Assembly: GCF_029873635.1 (NCBI RefSeq)
Contig: NC_080422.1
Span: forward strand, 59,398,019-59,462,018
DNA: 64,000 bases
DNA from: Malania oleifera
Lineage: Eukaryota > Streptophyta > Magnoliopsida > Santalales > Ximeniaceae
Direction: 5' to 3'
In this document: piece by piece, positions 12,143 through 24,115 of the stretch
Numbering within the stretch: the first letter of the stretch is position 1
Layout: each line of letters begins with the position of its first letter
Notes under the pieces: generated by a model
Seen by the model: only the letters and a program-made list of their open reading frames with translations
Told to the model about the DNA's origin: nothing
Databases searched by the model: none
Position numbers and translations under genes: made by a program

Positions 12143-12480
12143 ATCTCCCACTTAGACTCAAAGCCATGTTGTCATACATCTCACTCTCGTTCCTTCTACA
12201 TGACTATCAAAAGTCCTAGCGGGTAAGATCTTTGTAAACGGGTCTGCCAGGTTGCTTTCCAATGCAATCTTGATCACCATTACATCACCTCCATGCATGA
12301 TATCTCGTATCGGGTGATACTTGCGCTCAATGTGTTTTGCCCTCTTTTTGAGTTAGCAATCGCCCCACAATTATCACAGTAAAGTATAATAGGTGATTGT
12401 AGCAAAGGCACCACTCCTAGATCCAATAGAAAGTTCCTGAGCCAAATGGCCTAAGGCAGCCACATATTTGGCCTCCATAA
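12143..12480 (-). pseudogene. RNase H 3' tail of family-D pol, array unit 1
   Basis: Encodes the end of the copia RNase H (pattern ITLYCDN, ANSKxPR, then KRKHIERKYHPIRD and DPFTKxL-like remnants), directly after LTR L1. Its upstream end is cut exactly after the Met of the STM motif, at the target-site word CATAA (12476-12480), where LTR L2 begins. The same cut occurs in units 2 and 3. Confidence 0.8.
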
Positions 12481-13134
12481 TGAAGGGACTTGTGGAATAA
12501 CCTTAAGATCCGGTTGTAGTGCATACAGATAACTAAAAGAAATTGATCTTGCACACCATAATTAAGTGATTAGGATTATACTTGCGAGATTTGCCTGGTT
12601 AGATCCCAAATCTGCAAGAATCTCACTCTTCTATGAATCAAAGTAATAAACAATATATGCATGTGTCCAATAATCATATCAGAATTAAAAGCATAAGCAC
12701 TCATAATAACCATGAGGTATTAATTATTTTATATAGTCAATATAAAAACAATTACCCCAAGACGGTCCTATTCAATACACACAAAGTGTACTAGCACAAG
12801 GAGTTGGAATTGTACCATTCCCAATAGTCAAGACAAACCTATTAAAACCTTGTGCTAAAGTCCTACCAATGGTGTGTCCAATTTCATTTAAGACAATGAA
12901 CAATAAACTTATATTTTATAAGAACTGATGATCTAATCTTCTCTGTATAAGTTGTACTCTAAAAACTAGATCACCTACTATATAGAATAAAAGACACACA
13001 TGCATAATCATTAAATAAATAATGTCAGGAAAACATTGCTCACAATGATTGTCATTAAAGTGGAATAAGTGAAGTTATTAATAAATACTAAAACTTATTA
13101 CATAAAGCATGTCTTTCAGTATAAATCCCTAACA
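12481..13134 (-). mobile_element. Family-D LTR copy L2 with a ~640 bp internal deletion
   Basis: Starts TGAAGGGACTTGTGG and ends ATAAATCCCTAACA like its neighbours. It jumps at about 12619 from CCCAAATCTGCAAG to AATCTCACTCTTC, and the removed part includes the TATA region. A three-base AAG is shared at the junction. Length 654 bp against ~1290 bp for intact copies. Confidence 0.88.
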
Positions 13135-13481
13135 ATCTCCCACTTAGACTCAAAGCCATGTTGTCATACATCTCACTCTCGTTCCTTCTACATAACTATC
13201 AAAAGTCCTAGCGGGTAAGATCTTTGTAAACGGATCTGCTAGGTTGCTTGCCGATGCAATCTTGATCACCATTACATCACCTCCCTGCACGATATCTCGT
13301 ATCAGGTGATACTTGCGCTCGATGTGTTTTTCCCTCTTATGGCTTCTAGGTTCCTTTGAGTTAGCAACAACCCCACAATTATCATAGTAAAGTATAATAG
13401 GTGATTATACCAAAGGCACCACTCCTAGATCCAATAGAAAGTTCCTAAGCCAAATGGCCTCCACATATTCAGCCTCCATAG
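13135..13481 (-). pseudogene. RNase H 3' tail of family-D pol, array unit 2
   Basis: Same segment as 12143-12480 and 14768-15135, ending at CATAG (13477-13481) next to LTR L3. It lacks about 20 bp of the AASEAVKEA-coding stretch present in unit 3, so it is an independent decayed copy. Confidence 0.8.
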
Positions 13482-14767
13482 TGAAGGGACTTATGGAATA
13501 ACCTTAAGATCCGGCTGTAGTGCATACGCATAACCAAAGAAAAAAATTGATCTTGCGCACCATAATTAAGTGATTAGGATTATACTTGCGAGATTTTCCT
13601 GGTTGGATCCCAAATCTGCAAGTACAAAAACAAGCGCTCTTAAATACAATAAGGAATCTTCTACTGTATTCCTTGAACATGCCTTGCTCCTGAGAGGGTG
13701 GGCTCATAAATGGCTGCTAGGGTTTTCTTCTCTCGCGAAAATGTCTGCTTCTATGAGAGTTTTTTTGTCTCCCCTGAATGCTGAATGGAGCGCATGTATA
13801 TATAGGCTACAACAAGGACCTTTGGACAAATATGAATAGGGCTTCCCACGTAGTGAAGAATTCCTAATCAGACCCAAATTCATCCTTAATTACGTTAATT
13901 ATAATTCATACCACTAAAGAATTATAATTGCACTCCTTCACATATTCCAAATTAGATTTCGAACTTCTATTATTAATTTCTTATCTATCTCCCACGTAAA
14001 GATTACAAATACCCGTCTATTAAATTAAATTACTGATAATTTAATTAATTGATATATTAATTCCCTGAGACCTTCCACTTAACTTATTTGATGTGTTGGA
14101 TTCAAAATCCACCTGCAGGGTTTGATACAATCAAAACTTGTAAGCTTCCTCAAGGTGGCATCATCAATCCTAATGCTGGGAAGTGGATTCCATAAATAAT
14201 TAATGTTCACCATACACATAATGTCATCACCCAACTCACTACGTATTTTGACCCATAAAGAATTTCACTCTTCTATGAATCAAAGTAATAAACACTATAT
14301 GCACGTGTCCAATAATCATATCAAGATTAAGAGCATAAGCACTCATAATAACCATGAGGCATTAATTTTTTTATATAGTCAGTATAAAAATAATTGCCCC
14401 AAGAAAAACTTGTTCAATACACAAAAAGTGTACTAGCACAAGGTGTTGGAACTGTACCATTCCCAATAGTCAAGACAGACCTATTAAAACCTTGTGCTAT
14501 AGTCCTACCAATGGTGTGTCTTAAAATGGTGAACAATAAACTTATATTCTATAAGAACTAATGATCTAATCCTCCGTGTATAAGTCGTACTCTACACACT
14601 AGATCACCTACTGCATAGAATAAATGACACACATGCATAATAATTAAATAAATAATGTGAGGAAAACATTGCTCACAAATATTCTCATTAAAATGGAATA
14701 AGTGAAGTTATTAATAAATACTAAAACCTATTACATAAAGCATGTCTTTTAGTATAAATCCCTAACA
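13482..14767 (-). mobile_element. Family-D LTR copy L3, full length
   Basis: 1286 bp from TGAAGGGACTTATGG to ATAAATCCCTAACA. TATA-like TGTATATATAGG at 13796-13807 on the reverse strand. No palindrome cluster is visible upstream of it, unlike the Sirevirus and gypsy LTRs here. Confidence 0.9.
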
Positions 14768-15135
14768 ATCTCCCGCTTACACTCAAAGCCATGCTTCCAT
14801 ACATTTCACTCTCATTCCTTCTACACGACTATCAAAAGACCTAGCGGGTAAGCTCCTTGTAAATGGGTCTACCAGGTTGCTTGCCGATGCAATCTTGATC
14901 ACCATTACATCACCTCCCTACACGATATCTCATATCGGGTGATACTTGCGCTTGATGTGTTTTTCCCTCTTGTGGCTCCTGGGTTCCTTTGAGTTAGTAA
15001 CCGCCTCGCTATTATCACAGTAAAGTGTAATAGGCGATTGTACCAAAGCCACCACTCCTAGATCCAATAGAAAGTTCCTGAGCCAAACAGCCTCCTTGAC
15101 TGCCTCAGAGGCTGCCATATATTCGGCCTCCATAA
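14768..15135 (-). pseudogene. RNase H 3' tail of family-D pol, array unit 3 (best preserved)
   Basis: The open stretch 14930-15133 reads MEAEYMAASEAVKEAVWLRN...ITLYCDNSEAVTNSKEPRSHKREKHIKRKYHPI, the second half of copia RNase H (E of MEAEY and D of CDNS are active-site residues). The reading starts at the very Met that ends the D6 fragment at 35520-35524, showing where the gene was split. The junction word is CATAA at 15131-15135. Confidence 0.85.
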
Positions 15136-16156
15136 TGAAGGGACTTGCAAAATAGCCCTAAGATCCGGTTGTAGTGCATACGAATAACCAAAAAAATATT
15201 TGATCTTGCAAACCATAATTACATGATTAGGATTACACCTGCGAGATCTGTTGTGTTTGATCTCGAATCTGCAATTACGAAAACGATCTCTTGAAGACGA
15301 CCAAGAATCTTCTACTGTATTCCATGAACATGCCTTGCTCCTAAGAGAGTTGGCTCATAAGTGGCTACTAGGATTTTCTTCTCTCACGAAAAATGTCTGC
15401 CTTAGTTAGAGTTATTTCATCTCCCCTAGCTGCTGAATGGATTGCGTGTATATATAGGCTTCAGCAGGGACCTCTGGACAAATATGACTAGAGCTTCCCA
15501 CGCAATTAAGAATTCCTAGTCCATCCTGAATTCATCCTTAATTACGTTAATTATAATTCATACCACTAAAGAATTATAATTGCACTCCCTGTCATATTTG
15601 AAAGTAAATTTTGAGCTCATATTATTAAATGCTTTTTATCTCCCCACGTAAAGATTACAGATACCCGTCTATTAAATTAAATTAATGACAATTTAATTAA
15701 TTGACATATTAATTCCCTAAGACCTTCCACTTAACTTATTTGATGTGGCAGATTCAAAATCCACCCGCATGGTTTGACAAAATCAAAACTTATAAGCTTC
15801 CTTAAGGGTGCATGATCAATCTCGATACCGGGACGTGGATTCCATCAATAATTAATGTTCACCATACACATAATGTCATCACCCAATTCACTAAGTATTT
15901 TGATCTATAAAGAATCTCACTCTTCTATGAATCAAAGTAATAAACAATACATGCACGTGTCCAATAATCATATCAGGAATAAAAGCATAAGCACTCAAAA
16001 TAACCATGAGGTATTAATTATTTTATATAGTCAGTATAAAAACAATTACCCCAAGATGGTCATGTTCAATACACACAAAGTGTACTAGCACAAGGAGTTG
16101 CAATTGTACCTTTCCAAATAGTCATGACAGACCTATTAAAACCTTGTGCTACAGTC

Positions 16157-17623
16157 TGGATGTAGGACGGGAATGGTCGACTTATGTCTTGCAATTCAAC
16201 CCTCACAAAAACACATACACTTAAAACACTTTAACTTAAGAATTTAATTATTTGAACATAAACCCAATAAATCATGTTTTACTTCACATGTTCAAGGATT
16301 TTGAAAAGGTGTATGACTTTTCCAACAATTAAGTCTCAATTGGTTCTTTCACAAAGGAATCAAGTTATATACTGAAAATTTTTTATTTCAAAGATTCAAG
16401 AATAAAATTTCTATGTTAGCAAACTAATATTCATAGAATTGATTTTAACTAGAAAGTACCAATATTGCAATCTATGGATCAAATGGGTTATTCAAAGATG
16501 TGATTTTAATCTACTAGCAAGGGATTCAAACACAAGTATTGAAGCTACCAAGGGATTGCTTTGGATGACTTGACGTTGTTCCACACGTAGTTAGGTCATA
16601 CCGTAGGTCCTTCGTACCAGCTTTGAAACACAATGAACGCAGCAATGAAGTGTAGATGATGATCGTCGTGTGGGTGTATGAAGGGGATGTCTGTGTGGTA
16701 TTGATGGGGGTCGTGAGAGTATTGGGTGGAGGAGTGGTTGATGGAGTCGTTGGATAGTTTAGTGATCTCTTACCACTTGATCTCTGGAGAGAACATCGTA
16801 GCCTCACACTACTCACTCACAAGGAGAGGAACAAGCTTTACAGGCTCAAGCAAAGAAATGTTTCTTATATATTCAACTTCAACTTCATTTCGTGTTCCTA
16901 CAATAAGAAGGATATTTATAGGCATAATCTAGGAGACAAAATATTAAATACTCAACAACTCTTAACAACTTTCAACAACTATTAACCTAACACAATTAAT
17001 ACTTACTAAAAAACAAGGAACTCCAACTCATAAGCACACTAGTCAAGTTTAGTTTTCTTGCATCATTACAATTCAAATTTGAAATTTAAACATATTCCAA
17101 AAGGAAGGCCAAAATCTTGTGGGGCCCATTGGAGCCATGTGGGGCCCATTGGGCTGTGTGGGGCCCCTATGAGTCTCGTATTCGAACTTGCTTTGGCATA
17201 TGAACGGGGGTCTTCATGCACCAAAGGTCCCCAAGTAGTCTTTGAACAACCAATCTGTGTGGGACCCATGAAGTTGTGTGGGGCCCACATCAGTCTAAAG
17301 TTTGACTTTGCTTCAATACTTTACTTAGGTCTTTAAATATGCTCTTCAAGCACCAAATACTCTTGCAATAACATATCCAAGAAAATTTATAAAGTCAACA
17401 TAATAATAACAAAGTCTTCAAGTCTTCCATCCAAATAGCTAGATGGTCTTCAAGTAAGATCTTCAATTAATCTCATGTGTTCCTGCAAAACAAATATAAA
17501 CAATAGTGGATATTTGGAGGTCGTCCATGTGTCACCATGTCAGTAAAGGTGTGGACATCGGGAGGTCATCCACGTGTCATCATATCTATAAAAATGATAC
17601 ACAAGGCATGTTGATCCCCATTA
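16157..17623 (-). mobile_element. 3' LTR of gypsy element E
   Basis: 1467 bp, from TGGATGTAGGAC (one extra G against the other copy) to GATCCCCATTA (TCA to TTA). Collinear with 22618-24115. TATA box on the minus strand, CCTATAAATATCC, at about 16910-16922. Small open frames such as 16526-16816 and 16726-16932 recur in the other LTR only because the LTRs are copies of each other. Confidence 0.88.
17115..17295 (-). promoter_or_regulatory. Cluster of GTGGGGCCCAC-type sites in the U3 of element E
   Basis: Five copies of GTGGGGCCCA or one-base variants near 17118, 17139, 17158, 17259 and 17278, the last a full palindrome GTGGGGCCCAC. They lie about 200-370 bp upstream of the minus-strand TATA box. 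GGNCCCAC and GTGGNCCC are the known class I and class II TCP factor consensus sites; binding here is inference. The matching region of the 5' LTR (23605-23770) keeps only some sites. Confidence 0.6.
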
Positions 17624-17818
17624 TCTCTCCTAGACCCAAAAGAATTCTTCTCCGAAGAATTAGAGGTGAAATACTGGGAGTAACATTCCGAGTTAAGATG
17701 AAGGAGGACTTCCTTAAGATTCCAGCTCCTTTCGGGAAGTGGCTTATCTCTCCATTTGACCATGAACTTCTAGTATGATCTTGATTGTGTGAACTTTAGC
17801 TTATCATCCAAGATTACA
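17624..17818 (-). other. Element E 3' internal region, chromodomain or pol tail not resolved
   Basis: Lies between the integrase remnant and the 3' LTR. On the minus strand, 17566-17763 reads MVKWRDKPLPERSWNLKEVLLHLNSECYSQYF, close to the chromodomain pattern VKWxGxPxxExTWE. This supports a chromovirus with a C-terminal chromodomain, the module that steers integration to marked chromatin. The purine-rich AGGAGAGATAA abuts the LTR as a polypurine tract. Confidence 0.6.
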
Positions 17819-18540
17819 TCAAGGTTCTTGGGCATGTGTAAGGGTAGAGGAAAAGGCAATTTTGGCTGGGGTCACCTGCATGGTTAGAATTTGAAGGTGT
17901 ACAAAATAAGATGCTACAAGAAAATGGGTTAGATTTTCAACATTAAAAACATTGCTTATGCAAAAATTAGCAAGAATATTAAGCATGTAAGCATTAGAAC
18001 CAGTTTTCTTTAAAATTTTGAAATGATCCATCTTTTTAGCATGTAACTTCTTCACCTCTCCTACAGGAATTTGCTCAAGATGAATACAAACTATAACCAT
18101 ATCACCCTTTGAAAATTCTTTCAACATGCAATGTATGTCAGTAGTAGATTTATAATGTTCATGATTCAAATTAACCTTCATTCTTATTTCAGAGTGTAGA
18201 TTGTGTATATGTTTTGCAAAAGCATCAGTCGGCTCACTCACTCTAGACTTAAGTGGTAGTGGAATAAGATCTACAAGCTTTCTAAGACTATATCCTGTGA
18301 TAACTTGAAATGGTATGAGTATTGCAGTGCTATCCACTGAACTACTAAATGCAAAATTGATCACAGGAAGGCATAAATCCCAAGCTATATTGTTTTCAAC
18401 TACCTTACATCTCAATAGGTCCCTAACGGTCCTATTTACTAGTTCAACTTAACAATTAGTTTGTAGGTAGTAAGCACTAGAAAATTTAAGTTTTGTGCTT
18501 AACATGGTCTTCAAGGCTTTTAAGAAGTAACATTTGAGTA
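17819..18540 (-). pseudogene. Integrase C-terminal part of gypsy element E
   Basis: Residues after the core are clear: KLKFSSAYYLQT near 18500 (family motif SSAYHPQTDGQTE, damaged, with a stop), ELVNRTVRDLLRC, then 17819-18415 with AWDLCLPVINFAF, PFQVITGYS, FAKHIHNLHSEI, EFSKGDMVIV, KKLHAKKMDHFKILKKTGSNAYML and FNVENLTHF. These are the core end and the GPF/Y-like C-terminal domain of Ty3/gypsy integrase. The DDE N-terminal part is missing because of a deletion at about 18541. Confidence 0.87.
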
Positions 18541-18898
18541 GTACATCTTTATTTTAAATTTTGAGAAACCTATGCTCGATGATAATCTTGTTGGTTGCTC
18601 TATCATTGATGCATGTTCTCAAAGAGTTATCTTCCTTGGGATTAGGGAAAGTAGGGTAGCCAAGTGGACCTAAACTCTTATGAACAAAGTCATGTTCCTT
18701 CAATTCATTCACTTGTTTTAGCTCCTTATGTTCTATCAGGTGCACTCCATGATGTGGTAAAAAAAGTAGAGATGAATAAGGAACAAGGTGAGTGATAGGT
18801 TGATTGTCTCTAATAAGAGAGATGACTCACTAGGTGACTCAAAGATGACATCCTTAAACTCAAATGGTTGGGATGACACTTTTATGGGTGTTTCTTTC
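18541..18898 (-). pseudogene. N-terminal reverse transcriptase fragment of gypsy element E
   Basis: Minus-strand reading gives EFKDVIFE (family FKDVFPEE), EHKELKQVNEL, PFxxPKEDNSLRTCINDRATNKIIIEHRF, the first fingers motif of gypsy RT (family [28 protein letters not shown]). It stops at HRFLKI and passes straight into integrase core sequence. The YVDD palm, RNase H and integrase zinc finger are therefore absent. A frameshift lies near 18740. Confidence 0.8.
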
Positions 18899-20010
18899 TC
18901 AGAAAGCCATTTCAATCTCCTTAGTAACAACCACATTCACTTCCTGTGTATCTTGACTTTCTTGCTCACACAACTTTTTACTTATGGTGTTCAAAGATTC
19001 CCCACTAATTTCTTTCTTTTCCTTCTTCTTTTTCTCACCATTTTCCCTATCAAGTGCCAAGTTCCTAGTGGGACATTGTTTGGAAAAGTGTCCTTTTTTA
19101 TGGCACCTAAAGCACACTGCACTGCTAGAACTCTGGTGAGAGGATCCAGCCCTAGGTGCTTTTCCTTTGTCCATAGGTTGTTGGATTGTGGGATTGCTCC
19201 CTTAGGAGATACCTTGACCTGATTGTGTTGGTCAATGCTTGTCATAACTTTGTTCCTTCCGAGAGTATGACTCATTGGAAGAGGCATCAAACTGTTTTCC
19301 CATAGGCCCTTTAGTTACTTGCTCAAAGTCATGAGCTAAATTATAGGCCTGTTCAAAGGACTCAATGTGATGAGGAAATAGTTTTGTCCTTAGTTCAATC
19401 TTTAATCCTAGGCAAAATCAGGAGATCTGTTGACTAACAATCTTATAGACACCACATCTTATAGACAACCCATCGAATTGACTCATGCGTTCTAAAACAG
19501 TCATGATACATTGATGCAAGCTGTAAAGTTGATCTATAACGTGCTCACTATAACTAAGGGGTACATACTTCTTCCTTAACCTATCCTTTATTACATTCCA
19601 ATCCTCAATGGGTCTATGATCTAACCTCACTTCTTGCCTCTCAACATTCATCCAATAGAGCTTGGCTTTCCCCATTAACCTCATTTTTGCAAACTTAACC
19701 CGATGAGGTTCAATCATTTTATACCAATCAAAATGGGAATCCATCCAAGTCAAACAATCTTGGAAGAATTTAGGGTCCATCTGTCCATCATATGTGGGGG
19801 TTTCTATCTTTACTTGCTACATTACATCCTTGTAAGGATCACGATGGTCCCTTTGGTAAGATCTCCTAACATGAAGGTCATCGACGTCATAGTCCTCATC
19901 ATCCCAATGTTGGGCATAGGGCTCATGACGTGGGGGTATCCTAGCAATGCCATGTTGGCAACTCACTCGCCTTTGTGGAGGGAGGGACGGTCTTTCTCTG
20001 GGAGTCATAA
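18899..20010 (-). pseudogene. Gag of gypsy element E
   Basis: Minus strand: a charged N-terminal piece (19817-20008, HWDDEDYDVDDL and RSYQRDHRDPYKDVM), then 19418-19780 with DPKFFQDCLTWMDSHFDWYKM and WNVIKDRLRKKYVPLSY, the retrotransposon gag domain. A zinc knuckle CFRCHKKGHFSKQC follows at about 19075-19115 within 18899-19174. The frame is broken near 19400 and 19300. No protease DSG/DTG region follows: the sequence goes from gag into RT, so the protease is deleted. Confidence 0.85.
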
Positions 20011-20302
20011 GTGGCCCTCTCTTAACAAGAATCCTACAACCTCAGTAAGGATTCCCGACTTAGGTAGACATCCTACGGGTTGGGAAAGGATTCAGGGAGC
20101 ACTAGGGCAGCCTTTTGGAATGGTGTTTGGTTACACAAGGCAAGGTCAAGTGTAAACCTAACATAACTAAGGTCCAAATACCCAAAATTCAAACTATAGG
20201 TGGGCTGTTTTGGGCAAAACTGTCACCCAATTTTTTGGAAACTCGAGAGCTGCTAAAGGATTTTTGGCCACAAACACCTTTTGGTATTTGGGGAAAAACG
20301 TT

Positions 20303-22417
20303 GGTTGGCCTTACAAGGCTTAACATCCTGTTTTAATGCTAAGAAACAAGTGGAACTTAACATATTTGGTTAAGTGATGACATTTCAGGACTCAATTATG
20401 CAAAAGCATGGTCAAGTGTTTAGAAGGATTCATAAAAGCTTATATTTCAAAGAAGGATGATCGTATGAAGCTTAAAGCATGGATTCAAGGATGATTTAAT
20501 AAAACTTGAAGAACATTAGAGCATGGATGTTACAAAAGGACTTGCTAAAAGTTTAAAATATATCAAAGCTTTAATACAAGCAAGAGAACCAAAGAAAAGC
20601 AAAACAAGAGAGCTCAAAGAAAGACAAGCATGAAGACTCAAGCACTTAGAATGTCAAAATCATAAGAAGTCTTTATGTAAGTACTTCAAGTATACACCAA
20701 TATGAGATTGTTTGAAGCTCATTAGATAAAAGACCTAGAGACCTAATTTTTAATCCTAGAAAATATTTTTTAAGTAAACAAATTAAAAATTCAAGATTTG
20801 AGAAGCAATTAGAGTTTTTGTAAACAAATCTTAAAAACAACATTTTTGAACTAGACAGAAGCTTGACTAAAAACCTTCAGTAGGCTAACATATTTAAAGT
20901 CTTTAAGATGGACAGACAAAAGGTCGTTAGGCGACTAACCAAACCTTGACAAAAGCTTGACGTGGTAAAATAAGAAGCCAAACTATGTTTTTCTAGGCGA
21001 CTGCCACCTTTCTGCCTGTGAAATTAAAATGAGTTTTAAGTTGACAGGCGTCTGGCCTAAAGTGACAGGCTGCTGCCACACGGTAAATCTCAAATTTTTA
21101 TAGCGCAAAAGTTTTTAAAATTTGATTGTTTGGGGTCTCAAACTTATCTAAAATTTGGGCACTACTCCAAGTAAACTTGGGGATCAAGTAAATTCCTTTT
21201 CTCAAGTCTATAAATAGCCTGAAGATCATTGATTTTATTCACCAAGCATCAATTTCAGATTTTAAATTTTCTAAATTGCTCTCATCACTTAAAGGCTCTC
21301 TTGCTCACATATTGCTCACTAACTCTATTAAGTTTTGCTGACTTTCAATCACTGAGTTTGTGCTTCAACTCTGAATCTTTCATTCATTGAAAGAATTGAT
21401 CGGTGATAAATTCCCTTGAGCTTCAATTTCAATTTCATATTGATTTACTTTCAAGCATATAGTGTGAATTTGTACTAATCTGCTCAGTTTGAGAGTGTTC
21501 TTGTACGTAGCATTTATTTTGTATTTATTGTAGTTCTTGGATGGTTCTAGGTTGTTGGATCGTTGAACAAGTGTGGGGTATCGCTTGGAGAGGTGATTAC
21601 TCTAGCCTTTTGAAGGAGTGCCCAAGCGTGGGGTATCACTTGGAGAGGTGATTACTCTAGCCTACTAAAGGAGTGTGTAATGGTCTTGTTCCGCCCGAAA
21701 AGGAACTGGTATAGTGGAATCCTTAGGTGGTTTGCCTAAGGTGAGGATGCAGGCTGAGGATAAGCCAAACCTCATAAAAACCCGGTGTCACTCTCTTTCC
21801 CTTACTCTATTTTCAAAATAGATTAACTGCATGGATGATTTATATTTCTTAATCATAAAAACTATGTGGATTGGATTTTAAATAAGCTGAAGTTTAATTT
21901 GTTTTTTGGATTGCAGAAACCGAAAGGGAGTACGTTGGTTGGTCAATAATTTTTGGAAACCTTAAGGGAGTACGTTGATTGGTTAACAACCCAAAACCTA
22001 TTAATGGAAGGTTTATTTGAAATCTGAATTTTGGGAAGAGTGTGGATTTTATATTGATTATCATATTGAAAGATCAATTAAAATAACCATAAGGATTGAA
22101 TCAAATAATCATATATATATATATATATATATATACATACATAGGGCTGCACACAACTCAATATCTTGAGTTCTTGAAAAGCTGTAAATTGCCAAAAGAA
22201 GTTGCATAGTATAGCTTGATTTGAATATTGATTGGTTTGATTGGGTGACTAAGTTTTAATAAATTGTGTTTTGGTTTGAGGATTGAATAATTAAGTAAAC
22301 ACTTTTCTATGTGATTATTAAATCAACAAGAGGTTAAGAATCTTAAAAAGATTTAAAAGAAAATTTAAATAACCCAATTCACCCCCTCCCCCTCTTAGGA
22401 CTACACCTTAGTTTTCA
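20303..22417 (+). mobile_element. Solo Sirevirus-like LTR in the leader of gypsy element E, TSD ACGTT
   Basis: 2115 bp, from (T to G)GTTGGCCTTACAAGGC to CTTAGTTTTCA. ACGTT occurs at 20298-20302 and 22418-22422. Same subfamily as 2690-4773 and the element-B LTRs. TATA box TCTATAAATAGCC at 21207-21217. Contains a (TA)n run at 22110-22133. Duplicated GGGGTATC(A/G)CTTGGAGAGG blocks occur at about 21572-21660. Confidence 0.92.
20930..21220 (+). promoter_or_regulatory. U3 promoter region of the solo LTR
   Basis: Variants of GGCGACTGCC, AGGCGACTAACC and GACAGGC recur at about 20930-21085, followed by the TATA box TCTATAAATAGCC at 21207-21217. Same architecture as the other Sirevirus LTRs here, but with fewer copies. 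Function inferred. Confidence 0.5.
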
Positions 22418-22422
22418 ACGTT

Positions 22423-22616
22423 TGCTACAAAACTCCAAACAAGGCAATCTTGATGTCAAAAGAAAGTTAAGAAAATTTTCCTTAACTTTTTTGTTTAAGG
22501 TTTTTAAATATGGGAAGGTTTGAACAGTGAAAATCGAATATAAATTATGCAGATGGAAAATGAAGATGTTGGGACTTAGAGGGTTCGCCTAATTTAAACT
22601 AGTCTATGATACCAAG
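22423..22616 (-). other. Leader and primer binding site of gypsy element E
   Basis: Short non-coding leader. At 22600-22616 the minus strand reads TCTTGGTATCATAGACTAG, similar to the initiator tRNA-Met PBS (TGGTATCAGAGC) with one mismatch, directly against the 5' LTR. Confidence 0.7.
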
Positions 22617-22617
22617 A

Positions 22618-24115
22618 TGATGTAGGACATGAATGGTCGACCTATGTCCTACGATTCAACCATCACACGAGCACATAAACTTAAACACTTTAACTTAAGA
22701 ATTTAATTATTCGAACATGAACACAATAAATCATACTTTAATTCACATGTTCAAGTATTTTGAAAAGGTGTATGACTTGTCTAGCAATTAAGTCTCAATG
22801 GGTTATTTCGCAAAGGAATCAAGTTATCTATTGAAAAAGTGTTATTTCAAATATTCAAGAATAAAATTTCCATGATAGCAAACTAATATTCATACAATTG
22901 ATTTTAACTAGAAAGTACCAATATTGCAATCTATGGATCAAATGGGTTATTCAAAGATGTGATTTTAATCTACTAGCAAGGGTTCACAAGATATAGACAA
23001 GGATTCAAACACAAGTACTGAAGCTACCAAGGGATTGATTTGGATGACATGACGTTGTTCCACATGTAGTTAGGTCATACCATAGGTCCTTCGTACAAGC
23101 TTTGAATCACAAGATGAACCCAGCAATGAAGCGTAGATGATAATCGTCGTGTGGGTGTATGAAGGTGATGTTTGTGTGGTATTGATGGGGGCCGTGAGAG
23201 TATTAGATGGAGGAGTGGTTGATGGAGTCATTGGATAGTTTAGTGGTCTCTTACCACTTGATCTCTGGAGAGAACGTCGTAGCCTCACACTACTCACTCA
23301 CAGGGAGAGGAACAAGCTTTGTAAGCTCAAGCAAAGAAATGTTTCTTCTATATTCAACTTCAACTTCATTTCTTGTTCTTACAATAAGAAGGATACTTAT
23401 AGGCATAGCTTGGGAGACAAAGTATTAAACACTCAACAACTCTAAATAACTTTCAACAACAACTTTCAAAAACAATTAACCTAAAAAATTAATACTTACT
23501 AAAACATAAGGAACTCCAACTTATAGCACACTAGTCAAGCTTAGTTGTCTTGCATTATTACAATTCAAATTTGAAATTTAAACATATTCCAAAAGGAAGG
23601 CCAAAACCTTATGGGGCCCATTGGAGCCATGTGGGGTCCCTATGAATCTCGAACTCAAAATTGCTTTGGCTTTTGAACTGTGGTCTTCATGCACCGAAGG
23701 TCCCCAAGTAGTCTTTGAGGAACCAATCTATGTGGAACTTATGAAGTCCTTTGGGGCCCACAAGCCTGTGTGCAGCTTGCATGGGTCTTAAGTTGGACAT
23801 TGCTTCAATACTTTACTTAGTTCTTTAAATATTCTCTTCAAGCACCTAATAGTCTTGTAATAACCTATCCAAGAAAATTTATAAAGTCAACATAACAATA
23901 ACGAAGTCTTCAAGTCTTCCATCAAAATAGTTAGATGGTCTTCAAGTAAGATATTCAATTAATCTCATGTGTTCCTACAAAACAGATATAAACAATAGTG
24001 GACATCTAGAGGTCATCCACGTGTCACCATGTCTGCAAAGGAGCGGACATCAGGAGGTCGTCCGCGTGTCATCATATCAGTAAAAGAGATACACTGGGCA
24101 TGTTGATCCCCATCA
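22618..24115 (-). mobile_element. 5' LTR of gypsy element E
   Basis: 1498 bp, from TGATGTAGGAC to GATCCCCATCA (plus reading), clean TG...CA ends. Collinear with 16157-17623 with many single changes and a few indels. The GTGGGGCCCA sites have decayed to a few, for example at 23613 and 23754. Tandem GGAGGTCGTCC / CCACGTGTCACCAT units occur at 24005-24075. Confidence 0.88.

Larger units (their letters stand above)
16157..24115 (-). mobile_element. Ty3/gypsy chromovirus-like element E, internally deleted, with both LTRs
   Basis: Both LTRs are present: 5' at 22618-24115 and 3' at 16157-17623 in minus orientation. A PBS lies at 22600-22616, with gag and pol remnants between. TSD AGTC at 16153-16156 and 24116-24119; gypsy elements usually duplicate 5 bp, and CAGTC/AAGTC is a possible 5-bp reading. 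Protease, most of RT, RNase H and the integrase N-terminus are missing. A solo Sirevirus LTR sits in its leader. Confidence 0.88.

Noticed and set aside
11100..15140. Direct repeats with constant-looking spacing, as in a CRISPR array
   Set aside because: The repeats are ~1.3 kb LTRs and ~0.35 kb RNase H tails; the context is a plant retroelement array.
16526..16932. Frames MSSVRLRCSLQRS (minus) and MEEWLMESLDSLV (plus), repeated at 23070-23428
   Set aside because: Both are inside the LTRs of element E and recur only because the LTRs are duplicates; they overlap on opposite strands and have no known domain.
18788..19222. 144-codon plus-strand frame
   Set aside because: Lies opposite to the gag zinc-knuckle and RT text of gypsy element E; no motif of its own.
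22110..22133. (TA)n tract as a possible regulatory or origin-like site, similarly 53190-53213
   Set aside because: Simple dinucleotide slippage inside Sirevirus LTRs; at different places in different copies.
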